64,000 nucleotides of DNA, from positions 302,969-366,968 of the forward strand of contig NZ_OY782867.1 of NCBI RefSeq assembly GCF_963678545.1. Direction: 5' to 3'. The stretch is from an uncultured Methanomethylovorans sp. (GTDB lineage: Archaea > Halobacteriota > Methanosarcinia > Methanosarcinales > Methanosarcinaceae). The notes under the pieces were generated by a model, which saw only the letters and a program-made list of their open reading frames with translations, was not told where the DNA came from and searched no databases. Positions 46,486-56,822 of the stretch are shown here, in pieces. How positions within the stretch are numbered: position 1 is the first letter of the stretch; every line of letters begins with the position of its first letter. Both the position numbers and the translations under genes were made by a program.

Positions 46486-47043
46486 ATGAGCACTAAGAAT
46501 AACGATGTTTTCTCGCAGATCGAGCAAAGTGAAAGGCTCAAGATACTCAACGCTCTTGGGAGCGATACCCGAATAAAGATAATCCAGACGATTTGCGAAG
46601 GCGATACTCACGTGTCCAGACTGGCAAGGACAATAGGTCTCTCAGTTCCAGTCACTGCCAAGCATGTGAATGTACTCGAAGAGGCTGGACTGATTCAAAG
46701 GACTATTTACGGAAAGAGCCATGTGCTCAGTGTCAACAACAAAAACATCTACGCTGCTCTTGATATCTTTGCTCCGAAAAAGAAGCTGAAGGTCAAAAAG
46801 GGTACAAGCCTTCTGGAAGCTCTGGAAAGAGTGGCTGTTGTCGAGGTGCAGAATGTAAGAGGGTATGACAATATAGTTTCCACCAATGGTGAAGAGGGAT
46901 TCTTTGTCTACGAGGTTGATGGTGAATTCTCAAATAAAACCGTACAGGATTATACTTTTGAAACGGATGCAGTCATCTCCTGGAAAAAGCTCGAACCCGT
47001 CACCAAATTAGAGCTTGAGGTCAGAGTTTCCGAGGAGAAATAA
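46486..47043 (+). CDS. ArsR-like regulator with DUF4430-like domain
   Basis: A 185-residue protein: an N-terminal winged helix (LNALGSDTRIKIIQTICEGD, PVTAKHVNVLEEAGLIQRT) and a C-terminal ~75-residue beta-grasp-like domain of the DUF4430 pattern (TSLLEALERVAVVEVQ, GEEGFFVYEVDGEFSN). Its position right after the pilus genes makes it a candidate regulator of the dyad at 39866 (inference). The DUF4430 part could bind a ligand. Confidence 0.72.
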   Translation: MSTKNNDVFSQIEQSERLKILNALGSDTRIKIIQTICEGDTHVSRLARTIGLSVPVTAKHVNVLEEAGLIQRTIYGKSHVLSVNNKNIYAALDIFAPKKKLKVKKGTSLLEALERVAVVEVQNVRGYDNIVSTNGEEGFFVYEVDGEFSNKTVQDYTFETDAVISWKKLEPVTKLELEVRVSEEK

Positions 47044-47054
47044 TAACAAAAACA

Positions 47055-47441
47055 TTACATCGGAACAAGACCCATTAGCTGCAATAAGCTATAACTCCCA
47101 AAAATAACAAAGAGATTATTAATTACTAGGAATATTCCCGCAAAACCGATTCCTTTTTTTGATATGGACCATAGAAGATCCATTCGTCTTGAATTTGCAG
47201 CTTTTATTGCCAGGTAGTTGTAGTACACTAATCCTATGAAAAGTATTTTCAGCAACAACAGAGACCAAATTCCATGTTCTGCCATGATAGAGGCTAAAAA
47301 GCCGTTCTCTTCGAACCCATATCTAAGAGCATGTAGGGTGGTAATGAAGTCTCCAAGGATATAAAATAGCAGAATATACCTGATCTCTATAATAAATGAA
47401 GGTAGATCCCTGATGTTTTTGGCGAAAGCGGAGTTACTCAT
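47055..47441 (-). CDS. DUF5658-type membrane protein
   Basis: A 128-residue protein with four hydrophobic segments; the first contains YILGDFITTLHALRYGFEENGFLA, the GD-TT...N pattern of DUF5658. Convergent with the ArsR-like gene. Function unknown. Confidence 0.6.
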   Translation of the reverse strand: MSNSAFAKNIRDLPSFIIEIRYILLFYILGDFITTLHALRYGFEENGFLASIMAEHGIWSLLLLKILFIGLVYYNYLAIKAANSRRMDLLWSISKKGIGFAGIFLVINNLFVIFGSYSLLQLMGLVPM

Positions 47442-47974
47442 TAAACAGTATTATTATAATAATAAAATATATATTTATTGGGTTGGTTTACCACCTTGAA
47501 TTCATGATGAAATTGTTTTTAGATAATGTTATATTCAGAGTTTGATCCAAAAATCTCACTATTCTTCTTTTTGAAAACATCTTATCAATCGTATTAGCCC
47601 GCAATGCTTGTTAAAAAGCAATATATGCAAACACATATTGTAAACATGTCAATTTTGCTAGTTACATGTAAGTTTAGAAATTCCGGTAGAAACCCATATC
47701 ATAAACTTACAAATTTGTAAATTTATAAATTGACTGTATGCAAAATAATCCACAAGTTGTAGGGGATATCTAGCGAATGATAGAAGATGCACTTTATTCT
47801 ATAGCTACTACAGTTAATACATGCTTCGCCGCTTGATGTTTCATTCGAAAATGTATTTCCATGTAGATCCTTATTTGAGAGAGGCCAGAGTATGAGCAAA
47901 AGTATCGTGTCAGTGATCCGATAATTGAGTTAGACACTTATTCTGGCTCGAATTCCGTTGTTTTAGAAAGAAGA
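47442..47974. other. Gene-free gap with a palindrome
   Basis: AT-rich. A perfect inverted repeat GTAAGTTTA (47668-47676) / TAAACTTAC (47702-47710) is present. A 19-codon frame from 47777 is too short to support. No RNA gene recognised. Confidence 0.3.
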
Positions 47975-48238
47975 ATGGATATATACCAATTATTAATCGA
48001 AAAACTCCGGGATAAAATGCCGTCTCTCTTTAAGGAAATAGAAAAATCCACTGCTCCTAAAGATGTGAAAGAAAAAGCAAAGAACGGGCTTAAAGAAACC
48101 ATAACGGAAACTGGAAAAGATATTGCATCTGGAATTGCTACAAATTGGATAACTGCACATTTAACTTCTATTGTGGATGCTGGTGCCTCTGGACTTTTGG
48201 TACCAGGCATTATACTTGCTTCTTTTTTATCAATTTAG
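47975..48238 (+). CDS. Small protein with glycine-rich hydrophobic tail
   Basis: An 87-residue protein: a charged helical first half (KDVKEKAKNGLKETITETGK) and a hydrophobic C-terminus (IVDAGASGLLVPGIILASFL). AGAAAGAAG precedes the ATG. It ends in TAG; the frame continues eight codons to TAA. Function unknown; possibly membrane-associated. Confidence 0.45.
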   Translation: MDIYQLLIEKLRDKMPSLFKEIEKSTAPKDVKEKAKNGLKETITETGKDIASGIATNWITAHLTSIVDAGASGLLVPGIILASFLSI

Positions 48239-48451
48239 AGATTAAGATATCAAAAGATAAAATAATGTACCTGAGTACGATTTTGCGACAGCAGTTTTGA
48301 CTTATTCACCATTCCTTTGTCCTAACCAACGCCCTTTAAAAAATATAAATAGGAGTTGTTTATATTTGGCTATGTTCAAAGTGATTAAACTAGTCTATTT
48401 ACCCACCAGGAAAAGCAAAAAAAGTAGTAAGAAAAGAATACCTGCAATAAT

Positions 48452-49060
48452 TCAGATTTCTGATACAAGGATCTCCTTGACAGGCTGCAGGGAATCAAGA
48501 TCAATGTCTATTCCATGGCGTTCTACAAATTCCCGGGTTCCGATACGATCCGGGGTCCAGTCCAGGAACCACATTTTTGAAACAATTTTTCGAGTAAGGA
48601 TCGGCTCATTGCGTTTCACTGCTTCATCCGGAGCTATACCTAAGTTCGAAATCCATCGGAGCTTGTTAATACCAGCCTCCTGCGAGCCACGTATGAAGGC
48701 GTAGAATGCACTTTCCATCCGGCTAATAGTTTCAGCTGCAGTCTTTCCGGAGGGCATTGCACGGAACCTGTATGGCCTAAGCTTATGCTGAAGGCACCAC
48801 TGTTCAAGCTCTGCAGCATGCAGGGAAGGAAGCAGATAAGCATGGAGCTGATGAGGAAAATCGATGTGCAGCAGGGAATCAAGTATTCCAGGATAATAAT
48901 AGCGGTATTCCTGCAGGCTGGTTTTCCGGATATGTACCCTGCCATTTAATCCCATATTTTTGGGTGTATGGGTATGCAGTACCCTGCGGGGAATAGGGGT
49001 ATCGCTGTTGATAAGCACTATTTCAACGGTAGCTGCATTCCATTTCTTTTGGGCTGACAT
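48452..49060 (-). CDS. Hypothetical protein, 202 residues
   Basis: A soluble basic protein with no recognised motif. It has HTHTPKNMGLNGRVHIRK near the start and a C-terminal RIGTREFVERHGIDIDLDS. Codon use is more GC-rich than its neighbours. The gap to the next gene (49061-49417) is AT-rich with nothing recognised except an AAGGAG site before 49418. Confidence 0.5.
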   Translation of the reverse strand: MSAQKKWNAATVEIVLINSDTPIPRRVLHTHTPKNMGLNGRVHIRKTSLQEYRYYYPGILDSLLHIDFPHQLHAYLLPSLHAAELEQWCLQHKLRPYRFRAMPSGKTAAETISRMESAFYAFIRGSQEAGINKLRWISNLGIAPDEAVKRNEPILTRKIVSKMWFLDWTPDRIGTREFVERHGIDIDLDSLQPVKEILVSEI

Positions 49061-49417
49061 ATTAACACTATATTTGTTCTAATTTTATATTAGATGTATG
49101 GTATTTTGCCTATATTTTTCCCAAGCCAAGGATTCAAAAGTCTATAGGAATATGGCTTTTCCTACCTGCTACCTCACCATTGAACCCAAAAAATATATCA
49201 GAAAAACATACCCCTTTGAATCTGAACAACAAAAGGTTCAAAATTAGCCTTTGTTGACAAAAACAATGCTTTTTACTACGAGGGTGGTAAAATTAGTTAT
49301 GTTGGATATTTTTCATTCAATGTTTTGTATCAAAATAACTACAAAACCAAATAGAAAAAGTTAAATTTGAAAATCTAATCAGTTTACACATAAATTGAAT
49401 CTGGAAGGAGCACAACA

Positions 49418-52400
49418 ATGAAATCAAAACATGTTAACAGGAATAATAAAGTTGACAGTGGCGATATTAGAAGTAATTATAGAAATAATTTAATGATAAC
49501 ACATACAAATTTCATTATACGAAATAAAATAATACTATTATTGACTCTTCTAATTATTTTTGTTTTTTTGACTATATCCGTACAAGCAGCTGTTCCTAAG
49601 GAAGAATGGAAAAAAAATTATAGTACAAATTTTAATTATGGATTTTCAGCTGCTATTACTTCAGACGGAGGATCTATTATAGTAGGAACAGTAGATAGTA
49701 ATAGTACTAATGGATATCATGATGTATTCATGATCAAAACCGATAGCAATGGCAATGAAGAATGGAAGAAGATATTTGGTGGTTCGGCAGAGGAGTTAGT
49801 GTATTCAGTTTCTAATACATCGGACGGAGGATTCATAATTGCAGGAAGTTATTATGGATCCAGTGGTATGAATGGTGCTTGGTTAGTTAAATTTGATTCT
49901 AATGGCAACCAAGAGTGGAATCATATATATGGGGGCCATAAAGCATATTCAGTATCTCAGACATCAGATGGAGGATATGTGTTTGGGGGGCATATATGGG
50001 GTGGATATAGTCAACGAAGTCCATGGATGTTAAAAACTGATACTAATGGTATTGAACAATTTAACAAGACATATAGTAGTGGACTTTATACATATTCCGG
50101 AGACAGTGGATATATATACTCAGTTATGCAAACATCAGATGGAGGATACATACTCGCTGGAGATACAGAAAGTGATGCTACTGGAGGTACGTGGTTGATT
50201 AAAACTGATGGTAATGGTAATATGAAATGGAGTAGGCAATTTGGTACATCAGGTTTAGACTATTTATCTTCAGTTATTCAGACGTCAGATGGAGGATATG
50301 TAGTCATACAAAACGGTATAGATTATTATAATAGTTTTCATCTTATCAAAACTGATAATTATGGCATCCAAGAGTGGGATAGAACTTTTAGTGGGGAAAA
50401 ATGTCGTGCACATTCAGTTTCTCAGACTTTAGATGGGGGATATATAATTGCTGGAGAAATTATTTATGACTACAGTAATTTTGATGCATGTTTAATCAAA
50501 ACAAATAGTAGTGGATATGAGCAGTGGAGTAAGATTTCTAATGAGATTGGAAAAGAGAGTGGTTTTTTCGCGACCCAGACTTCAGATGGTGGATATATAT
50601 TTGCAGGAGGTCGCCATCTTGAGTATTGGGATGATGAAACATTTCTAATTAAATATGATAGTGATTCTGATTTAAACTTTACCAGCTATCCATCTAAAAT
50701 TCGTATATCTGACAACGTCGAATTCAACGCATCCCAATATGTTAGTTCTACAGACAGTATTACTTGGGACTTTGGCGATGGTGAAACAAATTCATCAAAT
50801 AGTCCAATTGTCTATCATAGTTATTCTGAACCTGGATCATATACTGCAAAATTAACTGTTACAGACTCTACAGGTAAAGGAGTAACGAAATCTCAATTTG
50901 TCAATATCACAATTCCTGTAGTTCTCGTGCATGGATTCATGAGTTCATCAGAGACTTGGGTGGATATGTCTAGTGCATTGCAGGAAAATGATTTTGAGGT
51001 ATGGAATTTCGATTATGGAGATTCGAGTACTCAAAATCCACAGGATATTGTTCCCAAGCTTTCTGACTATATTGACGAAAAACGCAATGATCTATCGTAT
51101 AATGGACAGAAATATAATGGAAGTATAGACATTGTGTGCCATTCCATGGGAGCAATAGTATCTCGACTATACATGGAGAATTATCAAGGAGGTATCCATG
51201 GAAAAGAAGTTAGACAATGGATCGGTATTGCTCCGGCTCATGGAGGTTCAGCTGGCGCAGATTGTTACATGTCAGAAGAACAATTTTCAGTTACATATCC
51301 CAAGATTTATAAGTTAACAAAATGGTTATCACCTGGTTTTTATGCTAAATGGTATAGATTATATCTGAAAATTGGTCCAGCTGTAAATGAACTCAAAACC
51401 GATAGTGACTCGGTCAAAATACTTTCGACAGGATCCTTATCTCAAAATACCAAATATCGGGTTCTTGTCGGATGGAATCCTACGCATTCCAAGGCTTTTG
51501 GAAATGGCACTCTTTCAGCTACGCTTGCAAAAAGGACATCTGGATCTGGTTCTCTGTATTATTGGACTTATTCTGGTGATATGATCGTAGCAACAGCGCA
51601 AAGTTATGATGCGAGAATAAAGAATTTTGAAGCGTTTCCAATTGATGGAAAGCTTGGTAGTTCACCGGCAGAAGAGTTTGACCACGTACATATAACTAAA
51701 TCCCCAACAGTCATACAATATGTTATTGGATGTTTAAAAGATATCAATAAATCCTCTTCAAACACATTGCCTTCGGATGATGAAATTCAATCTTTAACTT
51801 TCTTTCAAAAGAGAATTGTAGGTATTCTACATGATAAACAGCAGGTTAATCTTCCTGTCCCTAAACTGATTTCTACAAGTTCAAATGCAGTATCAAACCT
51901 GAATGTAGTGTCAAATAGTCTGACAAACGCACAAGACACTTCAAGCTCTCAGGAAAATGTAGTACTGGATGTTATTCTTGAATGGGATGACGGAGATGTT
52001 TCTGTAAATTTAATATCTCCCAGTGGAACTGTATATTCAGCAGATTCTCATGCAAGTAATGTCGGGTACTTCAAGGACGAAAACTCGCTTAATTACATTG
52101 TTCCTGATCCAGAAAGTGGCAATTGGACTGCAGAGTTGATTCCTGAGGAATACCCAGGACATGATATCCACTATAATCTTACTTACTCTCTTGAAAGTAT
52201 CGGCAGTGATGGATCAAACTATTATCCAGTGGCCAATTTCACTACCAATGTAACTACTGGCTTTGCACCACTTACAGTGCAGTTTACTGATCTGTCAACT
52301 AATGCAATTTCATGGAAATGGGACTTTGGAGATGGAACATCTTCAACTGAACAGGATCCTGTGCACATTTATACCAAAGAAGGGAGCTATACTGTAAGCC

Positions 52401-53920
52401 TGAATTCAAGCAATTCAATTGGATACAGTACAAAGCAAACAACAATTGCAGTAAAGAGCAATTCCGTTAGTACAAGTACAGCTTCATATTCACCGACATA
52501 TGATAACAGACTTCGTTCAGGATCTCCGACAAGTGTGCTTTCTACAACTACTTATCTTGATATAGGACGGAGCTCAGCTACAGTAAGAGATTTGCTATTA
52601 TTCGATCTGAGCAGTTACAAAACTACAGATACGATATCAAAAGCAACTCTGTCTCTCTATTGGTATTATCCTGCAGGAGCAACACGTACTTCTGAGACTG
52701 TAGTCGAGGTTTATAGACCTGTTGAGTGGGATCCAAAGTATGTGACCTGGAACTCAAGGGCATCAGGTACCCTTTGGACTACTGCAGGTGGAAACTGGTA
52801 CGATAAGAATGCAGTATCTCAAGGTACTACTCCATATGCTTCTACGACATTCACTGCCAGTACTGTGCCTGATAACAAGTACTATGAATTTGATGTCACT
52901 CAGCTTGTACAGGAGTATGTAAGTGGAAAATATGCTAATACTGGTTTCTTCCTGAAAGCAAAGACTGAAAGTGGAAACTATATTGCATTCTATAGTTCTG
53001 AGGCATCGAATACAGCTGTAAGACCAAAGCTAACCATAACTTCAGTTTCAGGTTCAACTTCAGTAGATAATCCACCGGTTGCAAATGCAGGAGCTGATAA
53101 AACGGCTACTGTTGGAACATCTGTGACCTTTGATGGAAGTGCTTCAACTGATGATAAGGGCATAGCTTCTTATTCCTGGGACTTTGATTTATCCAATGGA
53201 ATTACAGCTGAAGCAACTACAATGATAGCTTCCAAGACATATACAACAGTAGGTACTTACACTGCAACCTTGACTGTCACAGATACAGCAGGTCAAAAGT
53301 CTACAGATACAGTACAGATAGTTGTCAATAGTGCTACAAGTCCAGTTAGTACTGTCTCATATTCACCTACATATGATAACAGGTTGCGTTCCGCTTCTCC
53401 TACAAGTGTTCTTTCTACAACTACTTATCTGGATATCGGAAGAAGTTCAGCGACAATAAGAGATTTGCTATTATTTGATCTGAGTAGTTACAAGACCACA
53501 GATACGATCTCAAAAGCAACTTTGTCTTTGTATTGGTACTATCCTGCAGGAACTACACGCACTTCTGATACCGTTGTTGAAGTATACAGGCCTGTTGAAT
53601 GGGATCCAAAGTATGTTACATGGAATTCAAGGGTATCAGGTACTCTTTGGACTACTGCAGGAGGTAATTGGTATGATAAGAACAGTATTGCCCAAGGTAC
53701 TACTCCATATGCATCGGTGACATTTGCAGGTACTAAATTACCTGATAACAAGTACTATGAATTTGATGTCACTCAACTTGTACAGGAGTATGTAAGTGGC
53801 AAGTACAAGAATACTGGTTTCTTCCTGAAAGCAAAGACAGAAAGTGGAAATTACATTGCGTTCTACAGTGCTGATGCATCGAATACTGCTGTAAGACCGA
53901 AGTTAACCATAACAAGTTAA
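49418..53920 (+). CDS. Giant surface protein: propeller repeats, lipase-like, disaggregatase repeats
   Basis: A 1500-residue secreted protein. A signal/anchor helix lies at about 37-55. Residues ~70-430 hold seven ~50-residue repeats built on QTSDGGYI(I/F)AG and KTDSNGN, likely a beta-propeller. A PKD domain (~440-500) leads to an alpha/beta hydrolase (~502-790) with VLVHGFMSS, the nucleophile in CHSMGA (~575) and a C-terminal His in DHVHITKS. Then come a subtilisin-type C-terminal beta domain (~845-930), a PKD domain, a disaggregatase-type repeat (~1023-1210), a third PKD domain, and a second, nearly identical repeat (~1310-1500). AAGGAG precedes the ATG. It probably acts on cell-surface lipids or in aggregation; the enzyme substrate is unknown. 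Confidence 0.82.
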   Translation: MKSKHVNRNNKVDSGDIRSNYRNNLMITHTNFIIRNKIILLLTLLIIFVFLTISVQAAVPKEEWKKNYSTNFNYGFSAAITSDGGSIIVGTVDSNSTNGYHDVFMIKTDSNGNEEWKKIFGGSAEELVYSVSNTSDGGFIIAGSYYGSSGMNGAWLVKFDSNGNQEWNHIYGGHKAYSVSQTSDGGYVFGGHIWGGYSQRSPWMLKTDTNGIEQFNKTYSSGLYTYSGDSGYIYSVMQTSDGGYILAGDTESDATGGTWLIKTDGNGNMKWSRQFGTSGLDYLSSVIQTSDGGYVVIQNGIDYYNSFHLIKTDNYGIQEWDRTFSGEKCRAHSVSQTLDGGYIIAGEIIYDYSNFDACLIKTNSSGYEQWSKISNEIGKESGFFATQTSDGGYIFAGGRHLEYWDDETFLIKYDSDSDLNFTSYPSKIRISDNVEFNASQYVSSTDSITWDFGDGETNSSNSPIVYHSYSEPGSYTAKLTVTDSTGKGVTKSQFVNITIPVVLVHGFMSSSETWVDMSSALQENDFEVWNFDYGDSSTQNPQDIVPKLSDYIDEKRNDLSYNGQKYNGSIDIVCHSMGAIVSRLYMENYQGGIHGKEVRQWIGIAPAHGGSAGADCYMSEEQFSVTYPKIYKLTKWLSPGFYAKWYRLYLKIGPAVNELKTDSDSVKILSTGSLSQNTKYRVLVGWNPTHSKAFGNGTLSATLAKRTSGSGSLYYWTYSGDMIVATAQSYDARIKNFEAFPIDGKLGSSPAEEFDHVHITKSPTVIQYVIGCLKDINKSSSNTLPSDDEIQSLTFFQKRIVGILHDKQQVNLPVPKLISTSSNAVSNLNVVSNSLTNAQDTSSSQENVVLDVILEWDDGDVSVNLISPSGTVYSADSHASNVGYFKDENSLNYIVPDPESGNWTAELIPEEYPGHDIHYNLTYSLESIGSDGSNYYPVANFTTNVTTGFAPLTVQFTDLSTNAISWKWDFGDGTSSTEQDPVHIYTKEGSYTVSLNSSNSIGYSTKQTTIAVKSNSVSTSTASYSPTYDNRLRSGSPTSVLSTTTYLDIGRSSATVRDLLLFDLSSYKTTDTISKATLSLYWYYPAGATRTSETVVEVYRPVEWDPKYVTWNSRASGTLWTTAGGNWYDKNAVSQGTTPYASTTFTASTVPDNKYYEFDVTQLVQEYVSGKYANTGFFLKAKTESGNYIAFYSSEASNTAVRPKLTITSVSGSTSVDNPPVANAGADKTATVGTSVTFDGSASTDDKGIASYSWDFDLSNGITAEATTMIASKTYTTVGTYTATLTVTDTAGQKSTDTVQIVVNSATSPVSTVSYSPTYDNRLRSASPTSVLSTTTYLDIGRSSATIRDLLLFDLSSYKTTDTISKATLSLYWYYPAGTTRTSDTVVEVYRPVEWDPKYVTWNSRVSGTLWTTAGGNWYDKNSIAQGTTPYASVTFAGTKLPDNKYYEFDVTQLVQEYVSGKYKNTGFFLKAKTESGNYIAFYSADASNTAVRPKLTITS
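52485..53920 (+). repeat. Tandem copies of a ~560-bp disaggregatase-repeat module
   Basis: The segments 52485-53045 and 53345-53917 encode almost the same ~185 residues (for example DNRLRS, TYLDIGRSSAT, VRPKLTITS) and are also close in DNA sequence. They are separated by one PKD domain, so the unit repeat-PKD was probably duplicated recently. Confidence 0.75.
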
Positions 53921-54079
53921 CCTATGAGCGAATGTATATTCGCTCTACTTCCTTTTTTTATTATTTTTCTTTTGATTCTATAAGAATAGAAATGTATGAG
54001 TAAATGAATAGTGAACCGGTCATAGGGTACATTTATACTTCAGTAGCAATATATAATTGTTTATACAAGGAGATAAATC

Positions 54080-55774
54080 ATGAAAACTGGAGCAAGCATA
54101 GAAGCAAAAGAATATTCTGTGAGTAAAGTATTTAGTAGCGATTATTCATTTGTTATCCCCAATTATCAACGCCCATACTCATGGAAAATTGATCATGTAG
54201 AAGCTCTCCTTGACGATATATCATACTTTGCTTTTCAAGATGATCAAGTTGAGGAGTTAAAACCATATTTTCTTGGAAGCATAGTTTTGATTAAAAAAAC
54301 TGAGAGATCTAATTACGAAGTTATTGATGGACAACAACGACTGACGACTCTTACTATCCTCTTATCAGTGATCAGAGAAGTATTGCATGATAGTGAAGCA
54401 CAGAAGGTATTAACTGGGCTTATTTATGACAAAGAGAGCTTTATAACAGGCACTAAGGCGAATTATAGACTTCAGTTAAGGAGAAAGGATCAGGATTTTT
54501 TTAACCAATATATCCAAAGAGAAAATGGTATAAAAGAAATACCACAAGAAGTTATTCTAAGTAATAGTCAAACAAACATCAGAGAGAATACAGCTTATTT
54601 GTTAAAGAGACTACAAGACGAATATACAGAACAAAAAATTGAACAACTTGCTGCATACATAGTTCAAAAATGCTATTTTGTTGTAGTTTCTACACCAGAT
54701 GAAGAGTCAGCCTTTAGAATATTCTCTGTTCTGAATGATCGCGGAATGCAACTTTCAAATGCCGACATCCTGAAAGCTGAAATAATTGGAGAAATACAGG
54801 GAGCAAAAGAACAGGATGTATACTCTCAGAAATGGGAAGATCAAGAAGAAGTGATTGGACGTGAAGACTTTAATAATCTATTTGCCTACATCAGAATGAT
54901 ACATCTAAAAACAAAACCAAAAGAAACGATTCTCAAAGAAATCCGTGATTATGTTAAACCTAAAGACAAACCCAAAGATTTCATTGACAATGAGCTAATT
55001 CCATATATCCAAGCATTCCAAGACATAAAGAGCTCATCTTTTGAATCCTCTACACATGCTGAAACTGTAAATCAGTATTTAAGATGGCTGAATCAGTTAG
55101 ATAATAATGACTGGGTTCCTCCTGCTTTAAGTTATATTGCAAAGTGGAGGAAGAAGGACACAAAAAAAATTGTTGATTTCTTAATACTACTTGAAAGATT
55201 GGCTTTTGGAATACAGGTTATGAGATTTGATATCAATCGTCGAATTGAAAAATATGGAAAGATCCTCGATGCAATTGAAAAAGAAGATGAGAATCCCGAG
55301 ATATTAAAGATTAGTCTTTCCTTAACACCTGAAGAAAAAATAAAAATAATCAATGGATTAGATGGCGAAGTTTACAATACTCAATTTTGTAAATATCTCC
55401 TATTGCGAATAGATGAAAACCTCTCAGATGGCAGTGCTCATTACAATTATCCCATTCTATCCATTGAACATGTATTACCACAAAATCCAAAGCTAGATAG
55501 TGAGTGGATGAGACTTTTCCCTTCAGAAGAAGAGCGCAAATCTTTAACAAATCGTTTAGGCAATTTGGTATTGCTTTCCCGTCGAAAAAATTCAATGGCA
55601 CAAAATTATGACTTTGAGAAGAAGAAAACAAGTTATTTTACAAGCGGGGGAGTGGCTCCACTTCCTTTGACAACGACAGTCATTCGTACAGAGAAATGGA
55701 CCCCCGACGAAATAATTTCGAGACAAAAGACCTATATTGATATCTGTATTAAAATTTGGAATTTGAGTACCTGA
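54080..55774 (+). CDS. DUF262/DUF1524 protein, GmrSD-like type IV restriction
   Basis: A 564-residue protein. The N-terminal DUF262 domain has FVIPNYQRPYSW and the nucleotide-binding YEVIDGQQRLTTLTIL; the C-terminal DUF1524 domain has SIEHVLPQNP and NRLGNLVLLSRRKNS, an HNH-type nuclease. This is the fused GmrSD architecture, which cuts modified phage DNA. AAGGAG lies before the ATG. The last codons run into the IS element inserted at 55775, so the original C-terminus may have been slightly different. Confidence 0.8.
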   Translation: MKTGASIEAKEYSVSKVFSSDYSFVIPNYQRPYSWKIDHVEALLDDISYFAFQDDQVEELKPYFLGSIVLIKKTERSNYEVIDGQQRLTTLTILLSVIREVLHDSEAQKVLTGLIYDKESFITGTKANYRLQLRRKDQDFFNQYIQRENGIKEIPQEVILSNSQTNIRENTAYLLKRLQDEYTEQKIEQLAAYIVQKCYFVVVSTPDEESAFRIFSVLNDRGMQLSNADILKAEIIGEIQGAKEQDVYSQKWEDQEEVIGREDFNNLFAYIRMIHLKTKPKETILKEIRDYVKPKDKPKDFIDNELIPYIQAFQDIKSSSFESSTHAETVNQYLRWLNQLDNNDWVPPALSYIAKWRKKDTKKIVDFLILLERLAFGIQVMRFDINRRIEKYGKILDAIEKEDENPEILKISLSLTPEEKIKIINGLDGEVYNTQFCKYLLLRIDENLSDGSAHYNYPILSIEHVLPQNPKLDSEWMRLFPSEEERKSLTNRLGNLVLLSRRKNSMAQNYDFEKKKTSYFTSGGVAPLPLTTTVIRTEKWTPDEIISRQKTYIDICIKIWNLST

Positions 55775-56822
55775 CATACTCCCACCGCAAAAGCTGGTGG
55801 GGTTCTATAGTTAGTTGCGTTCCAACCAGAGCTATTTTAGGGGTATCAGTACTCCCTTCCACTAAATCTCTTTCTTTAGTGGATTGAGATATGTATGGAC
55901 TCTTTGCAATATTGAACGCTGCATTGATATCCGCATTCTCAACGTGTCCACATGTAGGACACTCAAAACTCTTTCCTTCTCTGTTTCCTATACATCCACA
56001 CTTGCTACAAGTCTGACTTGTATAAGCCGGATCGATATAGACAACATCCACACCATGCAGCTTAGCCTTGTATTCTATGAACATTTGAAGTTGATAGAAC
56101 GACCAACTGTTCAAGGAGTATCTGAAAGATTTGGAGTGTTTATTGTTTCTTCTAATACCAGTCAAATCTTCGAGCTTGATTCCACTATTTTCAGCAATAG
56201 CGGTTTTTACTATCTTGTTGCTGATTTTATGATTCAAGTCTCTAACTATCCTACTTTCTCTATCTTTGATTTGTTTTACTTTTTTGTACTTTCCTTTCTT
56301 CTGCAAATCCTTTCTGATATGCTTGTACTTATTATGTACATGCAATCCCATCTTTCCTAATTTTAACACCTTCCCTGTGGCTGGATTTGCTACTGCTGCA
56401 ATATGACCTGTTGTATTTCGATCTACTCCAATATAATTAGTTACAAGATTGCATTCCTTTTTAGGAACACTAACGGACAAATAGATATACTGTTCATCAA
56501 TTTCCACTTGATTCGCTTTTTCAAATTGTACATGGTATTGGAATACAAGCTTTAAGCATGGAATTTTGATAATCTTGGTATCATGGTTAACTTGAATACT
56601 TTGAGAAGGCACAGTTAACTTGACACTACTAACTCTTTTAAGCTTCTTGTTACTCGAATACTTTTTAAGAATCTGGTTAGATATAGCCGATTTCAATCCT
56701 ATGTGCTTTACATCAGCAGATGAACGTGATTTTGTTTTGAGTGCATACATAGCCACAGCTCTGGCTTTTCTAAGTTCGTCTGAAAAATCACTATTATGCT
56801 GTATTTTGTATGTTAAAATCAT
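55749..56822 (-). CDS. tnpB: TnpB nuclease with intact RuvC residues
   Basis: A 357-residue TnpB with RuvC-I Asp in GVDRNTTG, RuvC-II Glu in KLEDLTGIR, RuvC-III Asp in ADINAAFN and the CSKCG...CPTC ribbon. The last ~10 residues lie beyond the element's right-end hairpin, so the C-terminus is supplied by the insertion site. Confidence 0.88.
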   Translation of the reverse strand: MILTYKIQHNSDFSDELRKARAVAMYALKTKSRSSADVKHIGLKSAISNQILKKYSSNKKLKRVSSVKLTVPSQSIQVNHDTKIIKIPCLKLVFQYHVQFEKANQVEIDEQYIYLSVSVPKKECNLVTNYIGVDRNTTGHIAAVANPATGKVLKLGKMGLHVHNKYKHIRKDLQKKGKYKKVKQIKDRESRIVRDLNHKISNKIVKTAIAENSGIKLEDLTGIRRNNKHSKSFRYSLNSWSFYQLQMFIEYKAKLHGVDVVYIDPAYTSQTCSKCGCIGNREGKSFECPTCGHVENADINAAFNIAKSPYISQSTKERDLVEGSTDTPKIALVGTQLTIEPHQLLRWEYVRYSNSKF

